Assembly (NCBI GenBank): GCA_007050895.1
Contig: SMYP01000072.1
Coordinates: 1-20,821 of the forward strand
Source: Candidatus Bathyarchaeota archaeon
GTDB taxonomy: Archaea; Thermoproteota; Bathyarchaeia; Bathyarchaeales; UBA233
Length of the DNA: 20,821 nt
Direction: 5' to 3'
A program made the position numbers and the translations under genes. A model generated the notes under the pieces. The model saw nothing but the letters and a program-made list of their open reading frames with translations, had not been told where the DNA came from and made no database searches. Every line of letters starts with the position of its first letter. Positions within the stretch are counted from its first letter, which is position 1. Shown piece after piece: positions 6,807-14,329 of the stretch.

Positions 6807-7832
6807 TCAAATTTGAGATAATTGATTTTGCTTTATTTTTTCAATTTTTGCATTAACTATTACTGCAACACCTAAGAAAGCAAGCGTTATTGTCCATAGG
6901 TTAGGATTGTGCAATGGTCCTATTACTTCGTACCATACGCTCGGGTTTACGTGATACCCCCCGGTGAGATAGTAAAAGAATACATTGAAGATGAAGTAAC
7001 CTCCGAAAGCTGCCAATATCCCACCCAAGCGTGTAAGGTTGAAATGCATGGTTTGTTTTCTAATTATAGGAAGAGTCGTTGCTAGTGTCAGTATTGACAG
7101 TGCCAGCAAACCAAAAATGGTGAGGCTGAAGCTTAGTAGATTAGCAGGTCGCAAAACAAAATCAAGACCCCACACCTCATAGACTCCTGGGTAAGGAACC
7201 ATTTCTCCCAACCATAACATACAGTAATTGAACCAGAAAACGACTAAGAGGTAGGTGAATCCAGCTAGGCAAGACCATTTCGCTATTTCTTGACGAGATT
7301 CCTCTCGTTTAATACTTGCTCTTAATCTAAGTAGAAGCGGTGGAACAACCAAGACCATTGCAAGTATAGGAATAAACGTACCGTAGATGAGGAGCAGCCC
7401 GGGGGTGTGTCCAAAATAGAAGAGATTTTCGCTTGTCAAGTTATAGGCAGCTGCGGCGATTATTGAAGGTATCAAAGCCAAGAAAAATAGCGCTTCAAAT
7501 AAGAGCGCGGTGCTAGCGCTTTTCTTTATTGTAGTCATTGCAGAGTCTTTTTTTCTCCAGTATAGAAAAGCAGCGTAAAACGCAAAGGCGCCTGCAACTG
7601 CACGGCTGATTATTGAGATTGACCCAGACAAGCCCTCGCTCCCGTAAAAAAGAGCCATCCACCACCAAGGATTCTGTGAAAGCAAATTGTAAATGTACTG
7701 GTTAGAAAGCATGCCTATACTATCCCTCATGCCACTAATAGCATAGTAAACGCCATACGCAAAATAGACAGCAACAACAATTAAAATCCAAAACCGCAGA
7801 GAACCAATGTATTTGTCAGGCATTTTCCGCAT
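6807..7832 (-). CDS. Polytopic (about 8 TM) membrane protein, unknown function
   Basis: The protein has 341 residues with about eight hydrophobic segments: 13-34, 60-92 (interrupted by GSEGLSGS), 108-131, 144-169, 185-209, 232-257, 268-291 and 311-330. It ends with a basic tail. There is no recognised transporter motif; the aromatic runs NPWWWMALFYGSEG and VFWFNYCMLW are distinctive. It could be a sensor or carrier, but the family is unknown to me. The ATG at 7832 is used here; a second in-frame ATG three codons later (7823) is an alternative. Upstream on the minus strand are a TATA-like CTAAATAA and the GGAACA/TGTTCC palindromes at 7885-7911, so this gene is probably regulated by a dedicated DNA-binding protein. 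Confidence 0.8.
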   Translation of the reverse strand: MRKMPDKYIGSLRFWILIVVAVYFAYGVYYAISGMRDSIGMLSNQYIYNLLSQNPWWWMALFYGSEGLSGSISIISRAVAGAFAFYAAFLYWRKKDSAMTTIKKSASTALLFEALFFLALIPSIIAAAAYNLTSENLFYFGHTPGLLLIYGTFIPILAMVLVVPPLLLRLRASIKREESRQEIAKWSCLAGFTYLLVVFWFNYCMLWLGEMVPYPGVYEVWGLDFVLRPANLLSFSLTIFGLLALSILTLATTLPIIRKQTMHFNLTRLGGILAAFGGYFIFNVFFYYLTGGYHVNPSVWYEVIGPLHNPNLWTITLAFLGVAVIVNAKIEKIKQNQLSQI

Positions 7833-8155
7833 CGGATCTAACCATCCTGAAACGAATGATTAAGCTTTATTTAGTTCTACTTAAGGAACAAACTGTTCCA
7901 GCTCCGGAACAGAGAAAATCTGGATCGATTAAAATTTAGTCCTAAACCCAAACCCCCCCATAATATTTAATCTAATCAACTTCAGGATGTAGTGCTATGT
8001 GTATAGATAAAGTAAGAACTATCTTGAGACAGAACCTGGTTAGATTCTGAAAAAACCTTAAATTCCTGACGTAACTTCGATGGAATTTAAATTAGCAAAG
8101 TATCACGAAAAAACCAACATAAAGTTTAAAACTGGCAAAAAAAGCTGGTGAACAA
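7833..8155. other. Divergent intergenic region with operator and promoters
   Basis: The 323-bp region lies between the divergent 8-TM and HtrA genes. It contains the operator at 7885-7911 nearest the 8-TM gene, TATA-like boxes for the protease (AATTTAAATTAG at 8084-8095, and TTTAAA at 8125-8130) and a 17-codon ATG frame (7997-8050) after another TATA-like stretch at about 7970-7979. No full gene is seen. Confidence 0.5.
7885..7911. promoter_or_regulatory. Operator-like cluster of three GGAACA half-sites
   Basis: GGAACA (7885-7890), TGTTCC (7894-7899) and GGAACA (7906-7911) form two overlapping perfect inverted repeats with 3- and 6-bp spacers sharing the middle half-site. The cluster is 53-79 bp upstream of the 8-TM gene start and just upstream of its TATA-like box, a typical place for an activator or repressor. 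Confidence 0.6.
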
Positions 8156-8989
8156 ATGCAATCACAACCAGAAGCAAGAAAGACCAAAATTTCGGCAAGT
8201 ATAGCAGTAATAATTTTAGTCAGCCTATCCTTGGGAGCAATAGTAGGTTACTACATCAGCTATCTGCCAATTTTAATAGAAATCCATAATTTGGAAAGCC
8301 AGTTGTCAACGCTGAACCAGCGCATTGATAGTCTACAGACTTCATCAATTTTACCATCAATCATTGGAGAAAACCATTCCCTTCCCCTGTTATTTGATCA
8401 GGTTAGACCATCTGTTGTGGTAGTTAAAGGATTGATACAGAACCGCGACTTTTTTGGAAGAATTTACTATACTCAGGTTCAGGGTTCTGGGTTCATTTGC
8501 AACTTTGATGGACAGATGATAATTCTAACCAATTACCACGTAGTTGCTGATACAAACAGCATTAATATAACATTCATCAACGAGAAAGAATATTCAGCTT
8601 CAATTATAGGGTCAAATCCAAAAGCTGATCTCGCAGTGCTCTCCACGGATGCGCCAAAAGATGATTTCAAGCCTCTTGAAATTATCAGCTCTTTAACTTT
8701 GAGGGTTGGTGATTCAGTGATTGTGGTGGGCACACCTTATGGGCTTGAAGGTTCAATGAGTGTAGGAATAGTAAGTGCACTTAATCGAACACTGACAACC
8801 GAAGAATACTCAATAGACAACGTAATCCAAACAACAGCACCGTTGAATCCAGGTAATTCAGGAGGACCATTATTGAATGACAAGGGTCAGGTTGTTGGTA
8901 TTGTTACTGGGGTGGTTCAGGAGTCCCAAGGAATAGGATTCGCAATCCCTTCAGATATTGTATTGGCAAACATTGAAGAAATAATCTAA
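8156..8989 (+). CDS. Membrane-anchored HtrA/DegP-type serine protease without PDZ domain
   Basis: The protein has 277 residues. An N-terminal hydrophobic helix (about 12-40) anchors it, and a short coiled coil (about 41-62, LESQLSTLNQRIDSL) spaces out a trypsin-like domain facing outside. The catalytic triad is visible: H128 in LTNYHVV, D158 in NPKADLAVL and S235 in NPGNSGGPLL. Conserved surroundings include QGSGFI, GTPYGLEGSMSVGIVS and GIGFAIPSD. Classical DegP/HtrA continues with one or two PDZ domains after this last motif, but this protein stops 13 residues later, so substrate recognition or trimer regulation must work differently. The likely role is extracytoplasmic protein quality control. 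The ATG has GGTGA at 8147-8151. Confidence 0.93.
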   Translation: MQSQPEARKTKISASIAVIILVSLSLGAIVGYYISYLPILIEIHNLESQLSTLNQRIDSLQTSSILPSIIGENHSLPLLFDQVRPSVVVVKGLIQNRDFFGRIYYTQVQGSGFICNFDGQMIILTNYHVVADTNSINITFINEKEYSASIIGSNPKADLAVLSTDAPKDDFKPLEIISSLTLRVGDSVIVVGTPYGLEGSMSVGIVSALNRTLTTEEYSIDNVIQTTAPLNPGNSGGPLLNDKGQVVGIVTGVVQESQGIGFAIPSDIVLANIEEII

Positions 8990-9318
8990 AGTTTAACGCG
9001 CATTTAGCAGTGCGATATTGGACTTAAACATAGCCATAGTACTAGGAAGGAGCAGTCTTTTCAACAATCAATTATTGTTTTGCATTAAACTTTAATCCCC
9101 AAACCCTCTCATTCTCCAACTCTTCTATTCTCTCTTACGCCCCTTCTAATTATTAAAAAACAAGAAAAATAAGAACAAAGAAGAACGAAAAAAGCAAACG
9201 ATTTGTTATGTCAGAAAAAATGTTTATTCCTTTCTCAGTTTGTGTTTCAACTCTTACATAAATAGTTTTATCAATGACCAAATAATTTCCCAGTATCAGA
9301 AAAAGAGGAACACTTTGT
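8990..9318. other. Gap with no convincing gene
   Basis: The 329 bp lie between the convergent HtrA gene and the 6-TM gene. The segment has C/T-rich and A-rich stretches on the plus strand. A minus-strand frame (9153-9368, 71 codons from a TTG inside the neighbouring gene) ends in a hydrophobic tail but has no good start or ribosome binding site. Confidence 0.4.
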
Positions 9319-10551
9319 CTATCCAAAAAAAGCGGTGTGAAGCACCATGAAATCCAAAACGCCCACAATATATGAAGGAACCCAAAAAACTGTTGTTAAT
9401 TGAGCGATCCTACTGCTTTTTTCTGCAAATGATGTGGACTTAGGACGCCAAAGTACAACAAGCCATGTTCCAAAGACCAATGCTGGAATTGAAAAGATGG
9501 CATGCAAGCTGTTCATAATCAAACGCAAAGGTGTACTCGAAAATACCTCTGTGGAACTACTGAATGGATCCATAAGGAGCACTGAAGAAAAGCCAACCCA
9601 CCAAGCGCACATTACAATTAGCATTGTGATCTCGTGCACAAAATAATTGCCCTTTATTCTAAACCACATGCTCACCAAGACCAAAGTTGTCCAAATAGTT
9701 TGCATAATAAGATTAATCTCAGCGGAACTCAGACCAATCGCATAAAAGGGGAACAAAATCATAGTAGCAACCTCGAATAAAATAACCATAATTATGGTGA
9801 GAATGACTATCTTTCCTTGCGATAGATGTAGCGCACCAATTGCTTTTATCTTTCCTCTTGCAAAAACCATTATTGAAGATACTGTTACAAGTGGTAGCAC
9901 TACAATTGCAATCAGACCATAGAACATCGTTTGATCTAACCCCAGAATAGGCTCAGTGCCCCACATGTTTGTGGCGATTGCTTGTATCGTAATAGTCAGA
10001 TCCTCAATGTAATGACCAGTCCTTGTTGTTACGTTTTTATAAACTTCCGTACTTCCGGTAAACACGCCAGTAGCTTTGTCCCATTCCTTTTGTCTAAACG
10101 AGTCGCTTCCGTATGTTACGGTTCGGATTGGACCTAGAACTGTTTTTTGCTCTTGGCTTTGAATAGTTACGTCTACCGGTTTTCCGGTGTGTATTGAGTA
10201 ATCATAAAATGAGTCTCCTGAACCAAGATTCGAAGGAATTATTATCCACCCTTCGACATTCCCTTCAGTAAAGTTGAACTTCCAAATTGAGCTACCTACT
10301 GTCCCATTGGCATATCTGGATGTAAGATTCACTGAGAACGCTGTACCTTGAACCGGCAAAACTTCTATTCTAAACCATCTAACGTCATGTGTTGGAGGCA
10401 TACTACCCGTACCAATAATACTAACATCATATTCAATCCAATCACCCTTTTGGACACCTACCGAAGGCTCTTCATAACCTAACGTGAGTGAGGTAAAGAT
10501 TGAAACAAAAATCACCATGGTTGCAAGAAATAGAGCAATTAGGACTTTCAT
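9319..10551 (-). CDS. Signal-peptide protein with extracellular domain and six TM helices, unknown function
   Basis: The protein has 410 residues. A signal or anchor sequence (about 1-25) is followed by a beta-rich extracellular domain (about 26-205) that opens with GVQKGDWIEYDVSI and contains DKATGVFTGS, wording I associate with lipoprotein-like ectodomains of archaeal surface proteins; several N-x-S/T sequons are present. Then come six hydrophobic helices at about 210-230, 247-270, 281-297, 305-327, 345-367 and 383-405, ending at FFG. Histidines at H306, H350 and H405 lie in or near these helices, reminiscent of DUF420-type or heme-carrying membrane domains, but this is only a suggestion. 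A membrane sensor or redox protein would fit. Three TCAA-N6-TTGA operators lie upstream, so expression is likely controlled. Confidence 0.75.
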   Translation of the reverse strand: MKVLIALFLATMVIFVSIFTSLTLGYEEPSVGVQKGDWIEYDVSIIGTGSMPPTHDVRWFRIEVLPVQGTAFSVNLTSRYANGTVGSSIWKFNFTEGNVEGWIIIPSNLGSGDSFYDYSIHTGKPVDVTIQSQEQKTVLGPIRTVTYGSDSFRQKEWDKATGVFTGSTEVYKNVTTRTGHYIEDLTITIQAIATNMWGTEPILGLDQTMFYGLIAIVVLPLVTVSSIMVFARGKIKAIGALHLSQGKIVILTIIMVILFEVATMILFPFYAIGLSSAEINLIMQTIWTTLVLVSMWFRIKGNYFVHEITMLIVMCAWWVGFSSVLLMDPFSSSTEVFSSTPLRLIMNSLHAIFSIPALVFGTWLVVLWRPKSTSFAEKSSRIAQLTTVFWVPSYIVGVLDFMVLHTAFFG

Positions 10552-10599
10552 TAATCATCGACAGAGAAGTGAGTTCAGTTGTTGATTAAAGCGTTTTTA

Positions 10600-10691
10600 T
10601 CAAGCTTTATTGACAAAAGAAGCTAGAAACGCGTTTTATTAGTCAAACTTTCTTGACTAAACCAGTTGCGCTCATAGTCAAGATTCCTTGA
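10600..10691. promoter_or_regulatory. Three TCAA-N6-TTGA operator-like palindromes
   Basis: Site 1 is TCAA-GCTTTA-TTGA (10600-10613). Site 2 is TTAGTCAA-ACTTTC-TTGACTAA (10639-10660, perfect 8-bp arms). Site 3 is AGTCAA-GATTCC-TTGAC (10676-10692). All have the same 6-bp spacer; centres are 43 and 35 bp apart. They lie 49-141 bp upstream of the start of the minus-strand 6-TM gene. Site 1 abuts the TATA-like region (about 10586-10602), and sites 2 and 3 lie upstream of it. This suits cooperative binding by an HTH dimer. Confidence 0.7.
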
Positions 10692-10813
10692 CAACTTTTT
10701 GTCTTATCATACTGCCAGATGAAGATGTATAAAAACAATAATCCTTTCACCAATCATCAAAATCCCAAACAGATTGTTCTATATAGGAGATATTCAAACT
10801 CGCGTTAATGGCA

Positions 10814-11791
10814 TTAACTAAGGCTGAAGCTGATTGCTAAGAATATTGAGTAAACTCCAAGCAGAATTAAGCCTTCACGTCTGCTTACGTTTGTGTTTTG
10901 AACCATATACCACAACATCGTGTTAGCGATTAGCGAGAAAAGAATAAGGTCCGAAAAAGCTGACATATTAACGTTAAACGGTGCCAGCAAGAAGGTTAAT
11001 CCTAGAATCAGGGTGATGTTCAAGAAGCAGCTTCCTATGACGTTTCCAACCGCGAGGTCCAAGAAGCCTTTCCTAACTGAGTCTAAGCTTGTCGCAAGTT
11101 CCGGAATGCTGGTTCCAAAAGCTACCACGGTAGCGCCAACAATAACTGGCGGAACACCTGCGTTTATAGCCAGAACTGAAGCAGACTCCACAATAAAATA
11201 GGCACACACTACAATTCCTATGATGCCTATGAACGCTTTAGAGAAGTATTTTTGAAGATTCCGTTTCTCTGCTTCAGCAGAAATCTCCTCCACAGTTCCC
11301 CTTTTCTTAGATAGCCCGTAAATGTTGAAAGCGAAAATTCCGATTAACAAAGCGCCCACTAGTTGACTAGCGTAGCCAAGATAAAGCAGAACCAAAGGAA
11401 CGATTGAAGCAATAAAAATTCCAAAATTGAGGTTGCCAACCTCTTCTCTAGCCATTCGGGTGAAAAACCCTACACTGTCAGGATATTTCCACGCCATCAG
11501 AAAAAAGCTAGATCCAAGTATCAAACATATGTTCACAATATTTGAGCCCAATACGTTGCCCAGTGAAATCCCAAGTGTCTCTGGATCCATTATGGCAAAT
11601 ATAACCACAAAAAGTTCTGGAAGAGAAGTTGAGAAAGCAACAAGTAAGAAGCCAACTTTTGTTTTTCCTAATCCAGTCACGCTGGCCAAATTAACCGAAT
11701 TGGAAATCGCTAGACTACTAGCCTTTATTAGAACAGCTAGCGAAGCAAATAGAACACCAATGTTCCCAAATACTCCCAGCTGCTCAAACAC
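10814..11791 (-). CDS. Ca2+/Na+ (cation) exchanger, CaCA family, YrbG/NCX_Mj-like
   Basis: The 325-residue membrane protein has the inverted-repeat layout of prokaryotic exchangers. Alpha-1 has FSTSLPELFV (S56, E59) and GNVLGSNIVN (S83, N87); alpha-2 has FGTSIPELATS (S228, E231) and GNVIGSCFLN (S254, N258). These glutamates and serines are the ion ligands in the family. In alpha-2 the usual GSN reads GSC, and the position that is Asp in NCX_Mj appears to be Asn here, as far as my alignment goes, so ion preference could differ. A basic, hydrophilic loop (about 160-183) separates the halves. It should exchange Ca2+ for Na+ or H+ at the cell membrane. The start is the GTG at 11791, chosen for the strong GGAGGG about 9 bp upstream. 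Confidence 0.93.
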   Translation of the reverse strand: MFEQLGVFGNIGVLFASLAVLIKASSLAISNSVNLASVTGLGKTKVGFLLVAFSTSLPELFVVIFAIMDPETLGISLGNVLGSNIVNICLILGSSFFLMAWKYPDSVGFFTRMAREEVGNLNFGIFIASIVPLVLLYLGYASQLVGALLIGIFAFNIYGLSKKRGTVEEISAEAEKRNLQKYFSKAFIGIIGIVVCAYFIVESASVLAINAGVPPVIVGATVVAFGTSIPELATSLDSVRKGFLDLAVGNVIGSCFLNITLILGLTFLLAPFNVNMSAFSDLILFSLIANTMLWYMVQNTNVSRREGLILLGVYSIFLAISFSLS

Positions 11792-11834
11792 GACTCAGAA
11801 CCCTCCAATAATTTACAAAATTCGATATTACAAC

Positions 11835-11844
11835 AAATATATTT
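11835..11844 (-). promoter_or_regulatory. Candidate TATA box of the exchanger gene
   Basis: The palindromic AAATATATTT is 44-53 bp upstream of the GTG at 11791. A transcript starting about 25 bp downstream would carry a leader of about 20 nt containing the GGAGGG site. Confidence 0.45.
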
Positions 11845-11885
11845 GCATATCTACTCCTGTTCTTTGTAAATAGCAAAAATCATAC

Positions 11886-12039
11886 CATATAAAAAGTGTA
11901 CAATGTTCTAATTTCAAAAATGACAACAAATGCTTGAAGCTGAGTTTCTAAAGATACACGTAGGAGGCAAAACTTGTGTTATCAGCTCAGCCAACGGTCC
12001 TAACTTATGCTGAACCTCTATTGAGGATAAAAACACAAG
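11886..12039 (+). promoter_or_regulatory. Orphan plus-strand promoter with 27-codon ORF and hairpin
   Basis: CCATATAAAAAG (TATA core at 11887-11895) is a good archaeal TATA box on the plus strand, but no plus-strand gene follows. Downstream are an ATG frame of 27 codons (11930-12013, starting MLEAEFLKIHVGG) and a long-range inverted repeat CTTGTGTT (11973-11980) / AACACAAG (12032-12039). A transcript would run antisense into the HD-domain gene whose stop is at 12058. It may be a small peptide gene, a small RNA or a decayed gene. Confidence 0.35.
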
Positions 12040-12057
12040 AGATAACTGAGGTGCTAG

Positions 12058-12837
12058 TCAGATTTCAAATCGCTCTATTATCTTCCTTTCTTCTGCACCA
12101 GTTATCTCTGCAATCACATGGAAGTACTGCTGGAGGCCTGAACTTTCAATTCTCGGCTTTAGCAACTCATCTATCTGGAAAACCCCTGCAGAATTTGACA
12201 TAGTAATCTTTAGGGTAATTGGCTTTTTTCCGCCTTCTATGATCTCCACTTTCTCAATTGAAAGTGCTGAAACTGCGTGAATATCCACTTTTCCGGCTTC
12301 AAAAGGAATCCGCGCTCTTCCCGCTTCCATGTCTAATGCATCAGCTATGCTAACTATGCCAGCTTCCACCGTTAAGGGCTCGTTAGGTTGCTCATGAGAC
12401 ACTATCGCATGCATAACTTCGGAGCTAATTATTGCACGCTCCTCTTTCGAATATATCGGAGTCAAGCACTTTTCAATGAACTCCAAAGCAAGAAGTACAC
12501 TGTATTTTTCATGATCATGTCTTATGACAACCATACCTAAATCGTGAAAAATAGAGCCCAAAACCACCACAACTTCAGCATCCTCATTTCTCATATCGTA
12601 GCACCTAACTATACTGGGCTTAACCTGCAAATCCATAAGAATACGCATGAGCTTGAGCGCCATATTGGCAACTATCTTGACGTGTGTTGGACCATGATCC
12701 GTATATCCCATACGGTCAATAGCCATAACATTAGCACATTTCCAGTAACTCTGTAACTTTACATCCTTCTTAACCTTATCAATAACATGCTTAAGCTTGG
12801 CGTTATTTCGAAAAGGAATGTTGAAAACATATGACAT
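12058..12837 (-). CDS. HD-domain metal-dependent phosphohydrolase
   Basis: This 259-residue soluble protein has the HD superfamily signature. H48 lies in DHGPTHVKIVANMA, the H98-D99 pair in GSIFHDLGM, H148 in AIVSHE and the closing D166 in VSIADALDMEAGR. These residues bind the metal or metals that hydrolyse phosphate esters, often nucleotides. The C-terminal part (about 185-259) is a mixed alpha/beta extension (VEIIEGGKKPITLKITMSN) seen in archaeal HD proteins of this length; the substrate is not predictable. The ATG at 12837 has GAGGT about 9 bp upstream. It is monocistronic, divergent from aIF1A, with 181 bp between the two starts. A possible antisense transcript reaches it from the 3' side. 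Confidence 0.9.
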   Translation of the reverse strand: MSYVFNIPFRNNAKLKHVIDKVKKDVKLQSYWKCANVMAIDRMGYTDHGPTHVKIVANMALKLMRILMDLQVKPSIVRCYDMRNEDAEVVVVLGSIFHDLGMVVIRHDHEKYSVLLALEFIEKCLTPIYSKEERAIISSEVMHAIVSHEQPNEPLTVEAGIVSIADALDMEAGRARIPFEAGKVDIHAVSALSIEKVEIIEGGKKPITLKITMSNSAGVFQIDELLKPRIESSGLQQYFHVIAEITGAEERKIIERFEI

Positions 12838-12943
12838 CTAAATTAAACCTCATTTATCAGATCCATATATTTCTACATGAAAATTTAAACTTAGCCAACC
12901 CAAAACATTCTAGAAGCTCTCAGTCCAAAAGACCGATTCTTTC

Positions 12944-12952
12944 AATATAAAT
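12944..12952 (+). promoter_or_regulatory. Candidate TATA box of the aIF1A gene
   Basis: AATATAAAT sits 67-75 bp before the GTG of aIF1A. A second, closer candidate is CTTTTAAGG at 12968-12976. Either would give a leader containing the GAGGT at 13008-13012. Confidence 0.4.
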
Positions 12953-13018
12953 GTTCAAACAAACATGCTTTTAAGGAAGCAATGAATTCTTTTCCAAACG
13001 AAACCTTGAGGTCTTCGT

Positions 13019-13324
13019 GTGGGCAAGAAGAAAGTGTTAAGCGAAGGTGAAATCGGCAAGTTAGTTTACCCTTCGCAAGGCGAAGTTTTAGGCGTGGTAG
13101 TTAAGCTGCTCGGTTTCGACAGAATCCTAGTCAAATGTCAAGACGGCAAGGAACGTCTCTGTCGAATACGTGGCAAAATGAAAAGACGGGTTTGGATCCG
13201 AGAAGGTGACATCGTAATCGTTTCGCCATGGGATTTCCAAACCGACAAACGCGGTGACGTAACATGGCGTTATACGCACGCACAAGCCGAGACTCTTCGT
13301 AGAAAAGGCATTCTTAAAATTTAA
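13019..13324 (+). CDS. eif1a: Translation initiation factor aIF1A
   Basis: The 101-residue protein is an S1-like OB-fold factor that binds the A site of the small ribosomal subunit and helps start-codon selection. Typical features are the basic start MGKKK, the strand GEVLGVVVKLLGFDRILVKCQDGKERLCRIRGKMKRRVWI and the closing EGDIVIVSPWDFQ, followed by a C-terminal helix. Length fits the archaeal family (about 100-115). It starts at the GTG at 13019 with GAGGT six bases before. It is followed by a hairpin and then the RIO1 and KH genes, the same neighbours that occur together in many archaea. It is probably transcribed separately from RIO1, which has its own TATA box. Confidence 0.96.
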   Translation: MGKKKVLSEGEIGKLVYPSQGEVLGVVVKLLGFDRILVKCQDGKERLCRIRGKMKRRVWIREGDIVIVSPWDFQTDKRGDVTWRYTHAQAETLRRKGILKI

Positions 13325-13333
13325 CCCTTAAAG

Positions 13334-13375
13334 TCAATAAAAGAAAAGGTCAACACACTTTCTCTTTGTTATTGA
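13334..13375 (+). terminator. Imperfect hairpin after aIF1A
   Basis: TCAATAA (13334-13340) and TTATTGA (13369-13375) pair perfectly, and the inner AAGA-AAAG / CTTT-TCTT segments extend the stem with small bulges. It begins 10 bp past the aIF1A stop. The T-rich 3' arm supports a terminator, though a processing site is possible. Confidence 0.45.
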
Positions 13376-13506
13376 TTGCTATTTAGACCTGTCTGATAAA
13401 GATGAATCATAGTTTGCTCCGCATGAGGCAATTAAGTGTGGGTTTATCCTTTTACTGGTTTTTGTAAAATTACTTCGTCAGTAAATTAATAATTCTGGTC
13501 AAGTGG

Positions 13507-13515
13507 TTTTAAATA
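13507..13515 (+). promoter_or_regulatory. Candidate TATA box of the RIO1-KH operon
   Basis: TTTTAAATA lies 30-38 bp before the ATG at 13545, giving a very short or no leader. A GGTGA at 13534-13538 lies six bases before the ATG, so a start of transcription slightly upstream is also possible. Confidence 0.45.
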
Positions 13516-13544
13516 CCTCGCAAGGAATAGCATGGTGAATACAA

Positions 13545-14327
13545 ATGTCGAAAAGAGCAAGAAAAAAACTTGCACATAAAGAAAAAACAGTGGAAAGAAG
13601 GGACAAAATGCTCGTACACGACTTCTCAACTGAAAGAGCCACAATAGAAGAAGTTTTTGACCAAAATACATTCATGGTCATCTATCAGTTTCTAAACAGT
13701 GGTGTCCTGTACGAAGTTCACGGAGTCGTGAATGCAGGCAAAGAGGCAAGAGTATACTGGGGAAAGAATAAGGAAGGCAAAGATTTAGCGGTGAAAATCT
13801 ACTTGACATCTTCTGCTGAATTTAAAAAAGGCATGCTAAAATATATTGAAGGAGATTACAGGTTTAAAGGCGTCAAGCATGATACACGGTCACTGATTTT
13901 CACTTGGGCCCAAAAAGAATTCAGGAATTTGGAACAAGCTTCCAGAGCAAAAGTTCGAGTTCCCAAACCCGTGGCAGTGAAAAACAATGTGTTGATTATG
14001 GAGTTCATCGGAAAAGACGGTGTAAATGCCGCGTCTCTGAAGGAACAAAAACCAAGAGATCCTGAAAAAGTTTATGAGGTCTTGCTTAATTACCTGACGA
14101 GGCTTTATCAAAAAGCGGAGCTTGTCCACGGCGATTTGAGCGAATATAACATTATGATGTGGAAAGGCAAACCTGTGATTTTTGATGTGGCACAGGCTGT
14201 TCCCACTTCGCATCCTCTGGCTGAATTTTTTCTACGCAGAGATTTGATTAACTTGAATAAGTTCTTTAGTCGGTTAGGTGTTAAAGTCCTTTCAATAGAT
14301 GAAATTTACAAGAAAGTTGTTGATTAA
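13545..14327 (+). CDS. rio1: RIO1-type serine/threonine protein kinase/ATPase
   Basis: The 260-residue protein is an atypical kinase of late small-subunit ribosome maturation. Seen motifs are the RIO1 nucleotide loop NAGKEARVY (63-71; the usual start is STGKEANVY, so the Ser-Thr is Asn-Ala here), catalytic lysine K84 in LAVKIYLTSSAEFKKG, hinge VLIMEFIGKDG, catalytic loop LVHGDLSEYN with D197 and N202, and metal-binding D214 in IFDVAQAV. The characteristic flexible insert and the pair FTWAQKEFRNL mark it as RIO1, not RIO2, and there is no N-terminal winged helix. The N-terminus is strongly basic, fitting pre-ribosome binding. The KH gene starts 2 bp after its stop, so the two form an operon. 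GGTGA precedes the ATG. Confidence 0.96.
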   Translation: MSKRARKKLAHKEKTVERRDKMLVHDFSTERATIEEVFDQNTFMVIYQFLNSGVLYEVHGVVNAGKEARVYWGKNKEGKDLAVKIYLTSSAEFKKGMLKYIEGDYRFKGVKHDTRSLIFTWAQKEFRNLEQASRAKVRVPKPVAVKNNVLIMEFIGKDGVNAASLKEQKPRDPEKVYEVLLNYLTRLYQKAELVHGDLSEYNIMMWKGKPVIFDVAQAVPTSHPLAEFFLRRDLINLNKFFSRLGVKVLSIDEIYKKVVD

Positions 14328-14329
14328 TA

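Noticed and set aside
9153..9368. Minus-strand 71-codon frame with hydrophobic tail
   Set aside because: Its TTG start lies inside the 6-TM gene with no ribosome binding site; a shorter TTG-started version of about 41 residues is possible but unsupported.
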